Made by a program: the position numbers and the translations under genes | Part shown: positions 26,013 to 34,822 of the stretch, piece by piece | How the letters are laid out: each line of letters opens with the position of its first letter | Position numbering within the stretch: position 1 is the stretch's first letter | From: Acidobacteriota bacterium | GTDB lineage: Bacteria > Acidobacteriota > Thermoanaerobaculia > Multivoradales > Multivoraceae | Direction of reading: 5' to 3' | Assembly (NCBI GenBank): GCA_026707545.1 | Contig: JAPOWR010000001.1 | Span: forward strand, 124,001 to 188,000 | Length of the DNA stretch: 64,000 nt | The notes under the pieces: generated by a model | What the model saw: only the letters and a program-made list of their open reading frames with translations | Told to the model about the DNA's origin: nothing | Databases searched by the model: none

Positions 26013-27523
26013 GCACGGCGCTCTCGGTTGGCGCCGCCGCCCGCGAGATGCCCGAGGGAGTCGCGCTCGTCCACGGCGGGCAGACGCTGACCTGGGCCGA
26101 ACTGGCGGCGCGGGCGGAGGGGGTCGCTACCAGTGTCCGGCACCGTCTTCGGGCCTCGCCGTACCCTCTCGTAGCGGTCGTTGGGGGCATGGGCGTCGAG
26201 ACCGTGACGACCATCCTGGCCCTTCTCGAGGACCGGGTGCCGTTCGTTCTGCTGCATCCGCGCTGGAGTCGGGCCGAGAGGAAGCGGGCACTGGCGAAGA
26301 CCGGCGCGGCGCTGGTGGTCGAAGAGGACGGTGCGCTGACGGCGGCGTCGGGTAGTCCGGGCCGCGGCTGGATCGGCGACGGCGGGGCGGCGTTCGTGTT
26401 CACATCCGGCAGCACAGGCCTGCCGCGGGGCGCCGCTCTCAGCCAGGCGGCGCTGGTCGCGTCGTCGAAAGCCCACACGGCCGTGTTCGGATGGAACGAG
26501 GAAGATCGCTGGCTGCTCAGCCTCCCGACGGCGCATGTCGGCGGTCTCATGATCGTGGTCCGCTGCCTCCTGGCTCGTCGATCGATCGTTCTCGGTAGCC
26601 GACACGCGAGCGGGACATTCGACGCGGAACGAGTGCTGCGGGTGATCGAGCGCCACCGGGTGACTCTTCTCTCCGTGGTGCCGACGATGCTCGGGCGCCT
26701 GCTCGACGGGGCTGGCGAGGATCCGCCGCCGACGTTGCGGGCGGTGCTCGTGGGTGGGGCGGCCGCGTTCCCCGCTCTGATCGCGCGCGCTCGGGGCCGA
26801 GGATGGCCGGTGTTTGCCACATACGGCCTCACGGAGGCCTGTTCCCAGGTCGCCACCGAGCGTCCGGGAGCCGCCGAGCACGTTGTCGCCGGAAAGGGCG
26901 CCGTCTCGGAAGCGGGCGACTCGCGTTCGGGTAGCGGCGTCGGACCGCCGCTGCCTGGCGTCGAGGTGCGCATCGAATCGCGAAAGACGGCCGGAGAAGC
27001 CGGCACGCCGGTACGCGGCTCGATTCTGGTGCGCGGCGCGATTCTCTTCGAGGGCTACGTCGGTTCCGAACCGGGCGCGCCGCTCGAGCGGCCGTTCGAC
27101 GCGGACGGCTGGTTCGATACGGGCGACCTGGGGAACCTGGACGCCTCGGGCCAACTCCACATCCTGGGTCGCCGGTCGGACCGCATCCTGACTGGCGGAG
27201 AGAACGTCGACCCCAGCGAGGTCGAAGCCGCCGTGCTCGAGTGGCCGGGCGCTGTGGCGGCCTGCGTCGTCGGCGTGGACGACGACGAGTGGGGGGAGCG
27301 GGTAGGAGCAGTTGTCGTCGGTTCGCGCGCCTTCGAGGCCGAACGCGGACTCGCGGGCCTCGAGCGGCATCTTCGCGAGCGGCTGGCGGGCTTCAAGCGG
27401 CCGCGGCGTTGGAGAGTGGTGGATCATCTGCCGGTGGCACCCTCGGGGAAGGTCGACCGGCAGGCGTGCCGCGGTCTGCTGATCGATTCGGAGAGACCAG
27501 GTTCGCCGGAGGCGCGGCGATGA
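26009..27523 (+). CDS. menE: o-Succinylbenzoate-CoA ligase
   Basis: A 504-residue acyl-adenylate-forming enzyme. It contains the P-loop FTSGSTGLPRGA near 135, VPTMLGRLLDG, TYGLTEACSQVATE, WFDTGDLGNLDASGQLHILGRRSDRI and the C-terminal catalytic lysine in APSGKVDRQ. It activates o-succinylbenzoate for MenB. The start is unusual. Homology to the family N-terminus begins at LSVGAAAREMPEGVAL, but the only ATG (26048) lies inside it, and the best upstream start is CTG 26009, overlapping the menA stop. GTG or TTG alternatives are absent in this frame. It overlaps the next gene by 4 bases. Confidence 0.9.
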   Translation: MSTALSVGAAAREMPEGVALVHGGQTLTWAELAARAEGVATSVRHRLRASPYPLVAVVGGMGVETVTTILALLEDRVPFVLLHPRWSRAERKRALAKTGAALVVEEDGALTAASGSPGRGWIGDGGAAFVFTSGSTGLPRGAALSQAALVASSKAHTAVFGWNEEDRWLLSLPTAHVGGLMIVVRCLLARRSIVLGSRHASGTFDAERVLRVIERHRVTLLSVVPTMLGRLLDGAGEDPPPTLRAVLVGGAAAFPALIARARGRGWPVFATYGLTEACSQVATERPGAAEHVVAGKGAVSEAGDSRSGSGVGPPLPGVEVRIESRKTAGEAGTPVRGSILVRGAILFEGYVGSEPGAPLERPFDADGWFDTGDLGNLDASGQLHILGRRSDRILTGGENVDPSEVEAAVLEWPGAVAACVVGVDDDEWGERVGAVVVGSRAFEAERGLAGLERHLRERLAGFKRPRRWRVVDHLPVAPSGKVDRQACRGLLIDSERPGSPEARR

Positions 27524-28908
27524 GCGTTCGCCGGGTGGTTGAGGATTTTCGGCGGCGGCTCGACCTCGGACGCCGGCTGGCTGCCTTCGAGCCCAACCGC
27601 TACCGGGGCAACGACAGTGGAACGCCGACTCTCCATCTCGACGACTTCACGGGGATTCCGTTTCTCGACGGCATCACGGGAGTCGAGTGCTACCAGCACC
27701 GGGCGAGATTGCGCGCGGTGGAAGGTGACTACCTCGCCGCCTCGACCCCGGCTTCTGGCGGCTACGAGCGGTACTGCCGCGAAGTCCTGGGGCTCGGCGC
27801 GGCGGAGCTGCTGGAGGTCGACCCCGGCCGCGACCGGCTCGCGGTCGCGCGCGCGTGCATGACCGGAGCGTACCGGTCTCGTCTGGCCGCCGTGGCGGCC
27901 GCGAGCGGGGGATTGGTGATCGAGCCCTTCATGGGCATCGAGGCGATCTGGGACCTCGCCGCGACGGTCGCTGCCGACTCCGGCGAGGAAGTGCAGGTGC
28001 TGGCGCCGCCGCCGCCGGTTACCTGGATCGCCAACGACAAGGCGATCTTCGAGGATCTGGTGACGGCGGCCCTGGGGCCCGGCTTCCTCCCCGCCAGCCG
28101 TCGCTCGGCGTCGGCCGAGGGTCTGGCCCGCGGTTTGCTCGAACTGGCCGAGGCGAGTCCGGCGGTGGCCCTGAAGCGCCTTCGCTGCGCGTCGGCCATG
28201 GGCAACGAGGTGTTCGAGTCGCCGGCTCTGCGCCGCAAGGGGCTCGCCGGAGTGCTCGACATCGTTCGCGGTTTCCTCGAGCGCACCGGCTGGGACGGCA
28301 GCGAGGAGGTGCTTGCGGTCGCCTGGGAGGAGTCCTCATCGTCGCCCTCGACGCAGTGGTGGCTGTCGCCCCCGGGGGGCGACGGTCCGCGTCTCGACGG
28401 CGTCTACGAGCAGATCCTGGCGGGTGAGGAGGGTGTGTTCGTGGGCAGCCGGCCGAGCGGGCTGCCCAAGGATGTGGAGCAGGCGATCGTCTCGCAGGCC
28501 GGCTGCGTGGCGGCCGCTCTGCACAGTCTGGGCTATGTCGGCCGCTGCTCGTTCGACCACCTTGTGCTCCCATCGGGCCGGGTCGTGTTCACCGAGTGCA
28601 ACGGCCGCTGGGGCGGCACGAGCACGCCGATGCACCTGGTCGACCGGCTCTATCCCGGGGGTCGGCCTCCCTACCAGGCGCAGGGTTTCGTCCACGCCGG
28701 GCTGACGGGCCTGACCTTCGAGGAACTCCGGGTGAGATTGGGTTCATCGCTGCAGGACCGCGGCGTCGACGCAGGGCGCTTCGTGCTCTACAACGTCGGG
28801 CCGCTCATGGAGTTCGGCAAGTTCGACGTGATCGCGATCGGTTCGGACCGCGAGCACGTCGACCAGTTGATGACCGAAGAGCTACCTGGGCGACTCGGAC
28901 TGCTCTGA
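27520..28908 (+). CDS. ATP-grasp-like protein at the end of the menaquinone operon
   Basis: A 462-residue protein whose nearest recognisable group is the pre-ATP-grasp/PGM1-like peptide ligases. An N-terminal nucleotide-fold-like half ends with VTWIANDKAIFEDLV. A lysine-bearing strand follows (ALKRLRCASAMGNEVFES). The metal/ATP-binding end is VVFTECNGRWGGTSTPMHL near residues 355-373. No transmembrane segment or signal is present, so it is cytoplasmic. ATG 27520 overlaps the menE stop (ATGA), so it is translationally coupled to menaquinone synthesis. Its substrate is unknown; carboxylate-amine ligation is inferred from fold. It converges on a small gene with a 27-base overlap. Confidence 0.75.
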   Translation: MSVRRVVEDFRRRLDLGRRLAAFEPNRYRGNDSGTPTLHLDDFTGIPFLDGITGVECYQHRARLRAVEGDYLAASTPASGGYERYCREVLGLGAAELLEVDPGRDRLAVARACMTGAYRSRLAAVAAASGGLVIEPFMGIEAIWDLAATVAADSGEEVQVLAPPPPVTWIANDKAIFEDLVTAALGPGFLPASRRSASAEGLARGLLELAEASPAVALKRLRCASAMGNEVFESPALRRKGLAGVLDIVRGFLERTGWDGSEEVLAVAWEESSSSPSTQWWLSPPGGDGPRLDGVYEQILAGEEGVFVGSRPSGLPKDVEQAIVSQAGCVAAALHSLGYVGRCSFDHLVLPSGRVVFTECNGRWGGTSTPMHLVDRLYPGGRPPYQAQGFVHAGLTGLTFEELRVRLGSSLQDRGVDAGRFVLYNVGPLMEFGKFDVIAIGSDREHVDQLMTEELPGRLGLL

Positions 28909-29223
28909 TTCCGCGCGGTCGCGGAGGCTGCGATCCAGAGCTTCGCTCATCTGGCGGAGGCGCTCCGCCTCGACGGCGGAAAGGAGGCCGCCGCTTTCAC
29001 AGGCGCCGATCGTCAACGTCATCTCGTGCAGGCGGTCGAGCGCTTCATCCGGCGCCGCCCGCTTCGCGGCCGGCGCGTGGGCAGCTGCGAAGAGCAGCGT
29101 CGACAGGGTCAGAGCAAGCCGGCGCAGGCGCTGGCGCGAGGGTGCCTGCACCTCCTCCTGTTGCGCCGTTGCGTCATAGACGTCGGCGAGCAGGACCCGC
29201 GAGATCGCGTACGCATCCTTCAT
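28882..29223 (-). CDS. Small protein of unknown function
   Basis: A 113-residue product, not recognised. ATG 29223 was chosen because GGAGGAAGG lies about 9 bases upstream, although the frame is open to 29412. An Arg-rich stretch precedes a hydrophobic segment (LALTLSTLLFAAAHA near residue 45). A charged helical C-terminal half with heptad-like Leu/Ala spacing follows. It lies last in a leftward group behind apaH and overlaps the ATP-grasp gene end-to-end. It may be a membrane-anchored coiled coil, but this is inference. Confidence 0.55.
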   Translation of the reverse strand: MKDAYAISRVLLADVYDATAQQEEVQAPSRQRLRRLALTLSTLLFAAAHAPAAKRAAPDEALDRLHEMTLTIGACESGGLLSAVEAERLRQMSEALDRSLRDRAESEQSESPR

Positions 29224-29326
29224 CTCGGTCGCCTTCCTCCCGTGCCTCCCGGAGTTCTCCGGTACCTTCACTAGGTACAACGCATCGGTGCCCCGATTGG
29301 TTTCCGGAGCGACCCTCCGATCTGCG

Positions 29327-30106
29327 TTACAGCGGGTCGGCCACTCTCTTCTGTGCGACTCGCCGATCTTCCAGACGGACCGCGGTGAGCCTGCCGCCCC
29401 AGACGCATCCACTGTCGAGAGCGATCAGATCCGGCCGGAGCCGCATGCCAAGCGCGGCCCAGTGACCGGTAATCGCCGTGTGGCCGGGGCAGCCTCGCGG
29501 CTCGACCTCGAACCACGGGCTGAGGCCCGCTGGCGCCGCTTCGGGCGCGCCGTTGTGGTCGTGGAATCCGGCGTCCGGATCAAGCATCCGCATTCGAGTG
29601 AATGCGGCCAGAGCTTCGTCGTCGCGGCTGTGCAGCAGGCGTTTCGGATCAGGACCCCGAAGTTGCCGTTCCAGCCGCTGCGCCGCCATGGTGGCGTCCC
29701 GCCGTGACCAACCGGGGAGTAGTCCGGCGTGAACGAGCACGAAGGCGTCATCGCCAGTGCCGCCGAAGTGGATGAACGGTCGTCGTCGCAGCCACTCGAC
29801 GAGATCGGGACCGTCGGCGGCCTGCAGAACGTCGTCCAGGGTGTCGCCTGGCCTCGCGCTGGCGAGACCCCGATGCCGCGCGATCAGGTGGAGGTCGTGA
29901 TTTCCCAGGACGACCCGAAACCGGTCGCCCATTTCCTCTTCCAGCGCCCTGGCCCACCGGAGCACGCTGAGCGAACTCGGACCGCGGTTCACGAGATCGC
30001 CCACCATCCAGAGGCGGTCCCGGGTGACGTCGGGATCGATCCGCTCGATCAGCGCCTCAAGAGTGCGGAAGCAACCGTGAACGTCGCCGATCGCCCAGGT
30101 TGCCAT
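29327..30106 (-). CDS. apaH: ApaH-like diadenosine tetraphosphatase
   Basis: A 259-residue metallophosphatase with GDVHGC near the N-terminus, GDLVNRGP near 36 and LGNHDLHLIA near 66. VHAGLLPGWS and GHTAITGHWAAL supply the remaining metal ligands. The family hydrolyses Ap4A symmetrically and can remove nucleoside-polyphosphate caps from RNA. The length is slightly under that of the E. coli enzyme. It is 25 bases behind the serine hydrolase gene in the same direction, so cotranscription is likely. Confidence 0.92.
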   Translation of the reverse strand: MATWAIGDVHGCFRTLEALIERIDPDVTRDRLWMVGDLVNRGPSSLSVLRWARALEEEMGDRFRVVLGNHDLHLIARHRGLASARPGDTLDDVLQAADGPDLVEWLRRRPFIHFGGTGDDAFVLVHAGLLPGWSRRDATMAAQRLERQLRGPDPKRLLHSRDDEALAAFTRMRMLDPDAGFHDHNGAPEAAPAGLSPWFEVEPRGCPGHTAITGHWAALGMRLRPDLIALDSGCVWGGRLTAVRLEDRRVAQKRVADPL

Positions 30107-30131
30107 CGGGGAGGTCTCCCTCCGCGATTCG

Positions 30132-31463
30132 TCAGTCGACGATCGCCTGGTAGGTCAGCGTCTGGAGATCCTGGCGGATGTTGAGGTGCGTGTAGGGGCG
30201 GACCTGGGTCATCAGGATGCCGATCAACTCTTCTACCGGATCGACCCAGAAGACGGTGCAGTAGGCGCCGCCCCAGGAGTAGGACCCAACCGAGGCCGGC
30301 ATCGCCGAAGCGCCCTTGTCCGTCACCACGCTGTAGCCGAGGCCGAAGCCGTAGCCGGGACCCCGCAGCCAGAGGCCGTGGTCGCCGGTGTGGTTCGACG
30401 TCATCAGCTCGACCGTCTTGCGGCCGAGGATGCGCGCGCCGTCCAGTTCGCCGCCGTTCAGCATCATCTGGTGGAAGCGGTAGTAGTCGGCCGCGGTGGA
30501 GACGAGGCCGCCGGAGCCGCTGAAGTACCTGTGGGGCTCCCGCACGTGCCGGGCATTGGTGTCCGGCGACTCGGTGAGGACGATCCTGCCGTCCTCGCCG
30601 GGCCGGTAGAGCGCGGCGAAGCGGCCGACCTTCGACTCGGGCAGGTAGAAGTACGTGTCGACCATGCCCAGCGGATCGAAGATGCGCTCCTTCAGGTACT
30701 CGTCCAGGGTCTGGCCGGACAGGACCTCGACCATCCGCCCGACCACGTCAACGGACGGGCCGTACTGCCAGGCGTCGCCGGGATGGAACTCGAGCGGCAG
30801 CTCGGCGAGGGCGGTGACGAAGTCGCCGACCGTCCACTCCGGGTCCCGGTTGTTGCGCAGCTTCGCGTACTCGGCGCCGAGCAGCCCCCGATAGTTGTTC
30901 GCGAAGCCGGCGGTGTGGGTCAGGATGTGCTGGACGGTGATCGGCCGCGCTGCCTGGACCAGCTTGTAGGGGGCGCCCAGGTACTCGTCGGCGTCGGGCA
31001 CCGTCGCGACCTGCATCTCGGCGAACTCGGGCAGGTACTTCGCGATCGGATCGCGGAGCTGGAACCGGCCCTCCTCGTGCAGGGTCATCAGCGCCACGGA
31101 AGCGATCGGCTTGGTCATCGAGGCGATCCGGAAGATCGTGTCCCGGGTCATCGGGGCGCCATCCTCGGGCCAGCGTTCGCCCTGGGCCTCGAAGTGGACG
31201 ACCTTGCCGCGGCGCGCGACGAGGGTGACCGTACCGGCGACCTGCCCGCGGTCGATGTAGGCGCCGACCGCCTCGGAGAGGCGCTCGAGCCGCTCGCTCG
31301 ACATGCCGGCGCTCTCCGGCGCGGCGATCGGCAGCGGGGCGGCCGCGTTCTGGTCCGCGGCTGCGGCCGGCGGAGCGGCCAGCGCCGTACCGGCGAGGAG
31401 GCTGCCGAGGAGAAACGCGGGGGCGGAGAGCATCAGGACACGGTCACGTTGGTCGAGGTTCAT
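30132..31463 (-). CDS. Exported class-C beta-lactamase-like serine hydrolase
   Basis: A 443-residue protein with a signal peptide ending near AAPPAAAADQ (residue 36) and a beta-lactamase/esterase fold. The nucleophile and lysine are in SMTKPIAS, the tyrosine box is YGPSVDVVG, and HTGDHGLW replaces the KTG box. It is more likely an esterase, peptidase or cell-wall hydrolase than an antibiotic-resistance enzyme. It follows the M28 peptidase gene by 46 bases and precedes apaH. Confidence 0.88.
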   Translation of the reverse strand: MNLDQRDRVLMLSAPAFLLGSLLAGTALAAPPAAAADQNAAAPLPIAAPESAGMSSERLERLSEAVGAYIDRGQVAGTVTLVARRGKVVHFEAQGERWPEDGAPMTRDTIFRIASMTKPIASVALMTLHEEGRFQLRDPIAKYLPEFAEMQVATVPDADEYLGAPYKLVQAARPITVQHILTHTAGFANNYRGLLGAEYAKLRNNRDPEWTVGDFVTALAELPLEFHPGDAWQYGPSVDVVGRMVEVLSGQTLDEYLKERIFDPLGMVDTYFYLPESKVGRFAALYRPGEDGRIVLTESPDTNARHVREPHRYFSGSGGLVSTAADYYRFHQMMLNGGELDGARILGRKTVELMTSNHTGDHGLWLRGPGYGFGLGYSVVTDKGASAMPASVGSYSWGGAYCTVFWVDPVEELIGILMTQVRPYTHLNIRQDLQTLTYQAIVD

Positions 31464-31509
31464 AGGGCGCCTCTCTGAGAGTGTGGGGGTGGTCTTCAGC
31501 CTTGGTGAT

Positions 31510-34383
31510 TCAGCGTCTCGCGCGGGGCGTCAGCGTCGTCGTGTGACGTTCGCCGTCGCGCACGTAGACGACCTCGATCGGTTCGTCGATCTTCACGGCG
31601 TCGAGGGCGTAGGTGTAGTCGTAGATGTTGGCGATCGTCTGGCCGGCGAACTCGACGATCACGTCGCCGGCCTCAAGACCGGCCTCGGCGGCCGGGCCGC
31701 CCTCCATCACGCCGCCCAGCAGCAGGCCTTCCACTTCGCTCGCGTAGTCGGGGATGGTGCCGGTGTAGGCGCGCACTGTGTCGCGGCTGCCGCCCTGCTG
31801 AAGGGTCCGCTCGACCTTGGCGAACTCGAGCGGCTCGGCCTGGTTCGCGGCGCGGCGCGTCAACAGGGCGGCGAAGCGGGCCACGCGCTCCAGGTCGTCG
31901 TAGTTGATCAGGTCCGCCGTGTCGGTCGGTCGGTGGTAGTCCTCGTGGGAGCCGCTGAACAGGTTGACGGTCGGAACGCCGGCGCCGTTGAAGCTCGAGG
32001 TGTCGGTCGGCAGGTACGGATCGGTCTGCATGCCGAGGTCGAAGCCCACCGGAACGTTGGCGGCTTCGACCAGCCCCGTCCAGTCGGGACTCGAACCGAC
32101 CGCCTGGACGGTCAGGCGGTTGTCGCGGACGCGGCCGACCATGTCCAGGTTGACGTAGGCCGCGATCTGGTCGGTCGGAATCACGGCATCGTCGACGAAG
32201 TCCGCCGAGCCCAGCAACCCCAGTTCCTCGCCCGACCAGAAGGCGAGCGCGACGTTCCGGTCGTGGCCCAGCGCGCGCAACTGGCGCGCGGCTTCGAGCA
32301 CCGCCGCCGTGCCGGAGGCGTTGTCGTCGGCGCCGAGGTGAATGGCGTTCTTCTCGTCCGGCCGAGCCAGCGAGTTGCCGCCGCGCCCCTGGCCGAGGTG
32401 GTCGTAGTGGGCGCCCACGACGACCCACGGTTTGGCGAGGCTTTCCGCCTTGCCGCCGGGCAGGACGGCGACGACGTTGCGGGCCGTGCTGCGCTCCCGC
32501 TCGATCGCCGTCTTCAGGGTGACACGGACGCCCGGAAGGTCGAAGCCGGCGTTGTGCGGGTTGCCGTCGTCGAAGCTCTGCTGGATCTCTTCCAGATCGC
32601 GGCCGGTGCCGGCGAACAACGCGTTCGCGGCATCTTCGCCGATGCTGGCGGCGGCGACGCCGGAGCCGGCCGCAGCGGTGTCGAAGGCCATGGGGATCGT
32701 CTCGCCGGCGTTGGGGGACCGCGGCCCGGTCAGGACGAGGAGCCCCACGGCGCCCGCCTCACGCGCCGTCAGTGCCTTGTAGCGGAGTCCCGAGTAGCGG
32801 TTGAGGATAGCCCGCGCCTCGCCCTCGAGGTCCTCGGGGACGTAGCGCAGGACGACGGCGATCTTGCCGCTGACGTCGAGCGTGGCGTAGCTGTCGTAGC
32901 CGAAGTCCTGGGAGTCCGGCACGCGGATGCCGTAGCCGGCGAACACCGCCTCTCCCTCGATTTCGGTCGCGTCGGAGAAACCGAGCGCCTGGATCTGTGT
33001 CTGATCGCTGTACGTGGTGGCGCCGCCCTCGGTTTCGATCTGGATCGTCGAGCCCGTGTCGCGGGCGCCGGAGGTGAACTCGAAGTCGAGCAGCAGGTCG
33101 TCCTTGCCGGGCAACGGCTCGGCGCCGAGCGCCGCAAGCTGTTCGGCCAGGTAGGCGGCGGCTCGCTGCTCGCCTTCCGTGCCCGTGAGGCGGCCGCCGA
33201 ACTCGGGCGAGGCGAGGGTGGTCACGTGGCTTTCGAGCGCGGATCGCGGATCGGCCGGCGGACCGGAGGCGTCGCGGTCCGGCGAGGCCGCGAGGGCCGC
33301 GAGCGCGGCCTCGTGGTTCCAGTCGGCGATATAGAGCTGGCCGCCGTCTCCGCCGTGGCGGCTGGAGGTCCAGACGAGCCGGCGGCCGTCCGGCGACGGA
33401 ACGGGCAGGCCGTCGAAGCGGTCGGTGTAGGTGACCCGCACCGGTTCCTTCGTCCCCTCGGTGTCGACGATGAAGACCTCGAAGTTCTCGAAGCCGAGCT
33501 TGTTTGAGGCGAAGAAGATGTACTGCCCTGAGGGGTGCTGGTACGGGGCCCAGCTCATCGCTCCGAAGTCCGTCAACTGCCGCTGGTCCGAGCCGTCCGG
33601 ATTCATCGACCAGACGTCGGCGATCAGGCCGTCCTCGCTGAAGCGTCGCCAGACGATGCGGGAACCGTCGGCGAAGAAGAACGGACCGCCGTCGTACCCG
33701 GGCACGTTGGTGAGCCGGGTCTGTTCGCTGCCGTCCGCGCGCATGACGTAGATCTCGCCGAAGTAGGCGGGATCGACTTCGAGCAGGTTCTTTTCGCGCT
33801 CGGAGAGTCTTCGGTTGAAGGCGTCCCGCGTGGAGGCGAAGACGATCCACTCACCGTCCGGAGAGTAGGCGCCTTCGGCGTCGTAGCCCCGCGCGTCGGT
33901 CAGGCGCCGCGGCTCGCCGCCGGCCATCGGCACGGTGTAGATGTCCATCTCCGGGTCATAGTCCCAGGCGTAGCGCCGTTCCTGGCCCGAGGCGCGGAAG
34001 TCGAGTTCCTGCTGCTGCAACTCGGCCGAACGCGGGTCGTGGTGGGTCGACCCGTACAGGATCTCGGAGCCGTCCGGACGAATGAAGGCGCAGGTCGTCT
34101 TGCCGATTCCGGTCGAGACCTCCCGGGTGTCGCCGGTGGCCAGATCGAGCAGGTAGATCTGGTAGAACGGATTCTCGGGCCGCCGCTCGCTCTGGAAGAC
34201 GAGGAGGCCGCCGTCCGCTGAGAAGTAGCCCTCGCCGGAGCGCTTGCCTTCGTAGATCAGGCGCCGGGTTCGTTCGAGGAACGTGTCTTCGTCGAGGTCG
34301 CCGTCCGAGGCCTGCGCCGGCGCGGCGCTGACGGTGAGAGCCGCGGCTACCAGTGCGGCGGTTACGGACTGAGGTCTCGGCAC
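31510..34383 (-). CDS. Exported TolB-propeller / M28 aminopeptidase / PDZ protein
   Basis: A 957-residue secreted peptidase. After a signal peptide (ending near APAQASD) comes a TolB/PD40-type beta-propeller (residues 40-360, repeated SPDGxxIVF strands). A protease-associated insert and an M28 zinc dipeptidase domain follow, with zinc ligands in GAHYDHLG, LGADDNASGT, WSGEELGLLG, VNLDMVG and GSHEDYHRPTDT. A C-terminal PDZ domain spans about 865-950. It probably trims peptides in the periplasm or outside the cell. GTG 34383 has GGGAG about 8 bases upstream. Confidence 0.92.
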   Translation of the reverse strand: MPRPQSVTAALVAAALTVSAAPAQASDGDLDEDTFLERTRRLIYEGKRSGEGYFSADGGLLVFQSERRPENPFYQIYLLDLATGDTREVSTGIGKTTCAFIRPDGSEILYGSTHHDPRSAELQQQELDFRASGQERRYAWDYDPEMDIYTVPMAGGEPRRLTDARGYDAEGAYSPDGEWIVFASTRDAFNRRLSEREKNLLEVDPAYFGEIYVMRADGSEQTRLTNVPGYDGGPFFFADGSRIVWRRFSEDGLIADVWSMNPDGSDQRQLTDFGAMSWAPYQHPSGQYIFFASNKLGFENFEVFIVDTEGTKEPVRVTYTDRFDGLPVPSPDGRRLVWTSSRHGGDGGQLYIADWNHEAALAALAASPDRDASGPPADPRSALESHVTTLASPEFGGRLTGTEGEQRAAAYLAEQLAALGAEPLPGKDDLLLDFEFTSGARDTGSTIQIETEGGATTYSDQTQIQALGFSDATEIEGEAVFAGYGIRVPDSQDFGYDSYATLDVSGKIAVVLRYVPEDLEGEARAILNRYSGLRYKALTAREAGAVGLLVLTGPRSPNAGETIPMAFDTAAAGSGVAAASIGEDAANALFAGTGRDLEEIQQSFDDGNPHNAGFDLPGVRVTLKTAIERERSTARNVVAVLPGGKAESLAKPWVVVGAHYDHLGQGRGGNSLARPDEKNAIHLGADDNASGTAAVLEAARQLRALGHDRNVALAFWSGEELGLLGSADFVDDAVIPTDQIAAYVNLDMVGRVRDNRLTVQAVGSSPDWTGLVEAANVPVGFDLGMQTDPYLPTDTSSFNGAGVPTVNLFSGSHEDYHRPTDTADLINYDDLERVARFAALLTRRAANQAEPLEFAKVERTLQQGGSRDTVRAYTGTIPDYASEVEGLLLGGVMEGGPAAEAGLEAGDVIVEFAGQTIANIYDYTYALDAVKIDEPIEVVYVRDGERHTTTLTPRARR

Positions 34384-34549
34384 GGTGGATCTCCCTCGCC
34401 AGTTCTCGACGGGCCTGCGAGGCCAGGAGATCCCGCCGCGGAACGAAGTCGGGCGAGTCTACTAACGGTGCTCGCACACGCCGGGATCCGTGCCATACTC
34501 GGGAGGCCAACTCGCCGGTTCTCCGGGCGCCTCGTGGAGGCAAAGTGAC

Positions 34550-34765
34550 ATGACGACCGCGAACGTGACGACCGCCGATCCGCCCCGGACGGACGACTGG
34601 GTTGCGTGGCGCGCCCGGATCGACGAGCGCATGCAGCACATGGCGACCAAGGCCGACCTGGCTGATCTCAAGGTGTGGATGCTGAAGACCATGGTTACGA
34701 CGATGGTCACGACGATGATCGGCTTCGGCGCCTTGATCGTTGCGGCGATCAGGTTGCTGCCGTAA
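34550..34765 (+). CDS. Small coiled-coil, single-pass membrane protein
   Basis: A 71-residue product. The N-terminal half is polar and helical (WRARIDERMQHMATKADLA), followed by a Met/Thr-rich turn (MVTTMVTTM) and a C-terminal membrane segment (GFGALIVAAIRLL). It resembles the short coiled-coil/TM proteins of the DUF1640/Bdr-like type that often sit beside mobile or stress genes. ATG 34550 is chosen over 34490 because GGAGG lies 9 bases upstream. It diverges from the M28 gene. Function is unknown. Confidence 0.65.
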   Translation: MTTANVTTADPPRTDDWVAWRARIDERMQHMATKADLADLKVWMLKTMVTTMVTTMIGFGALIVAAIRLLP

Positions 34766-34822
34766 GCCGCCGGGTTGGGGCACCGCGGCTAGCCTGACGG
34801 TGGTGGCCAGCGGCCGCCACTA

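Noticed and set aside
25517..27427. 636-codon open frame on the minus strand opposite menA/menE
   Set aside because: The sense strand has intact MenA and MenE motifs. The antisense protein is Arg/Pro-rich and has no homology that I recognise.
34490..34549. Upstream extension of the small membrane protein at 34550
   Set aside because: No ribosome-binding site precedes 34490, whereas GGAGG precedes ATG 34550.
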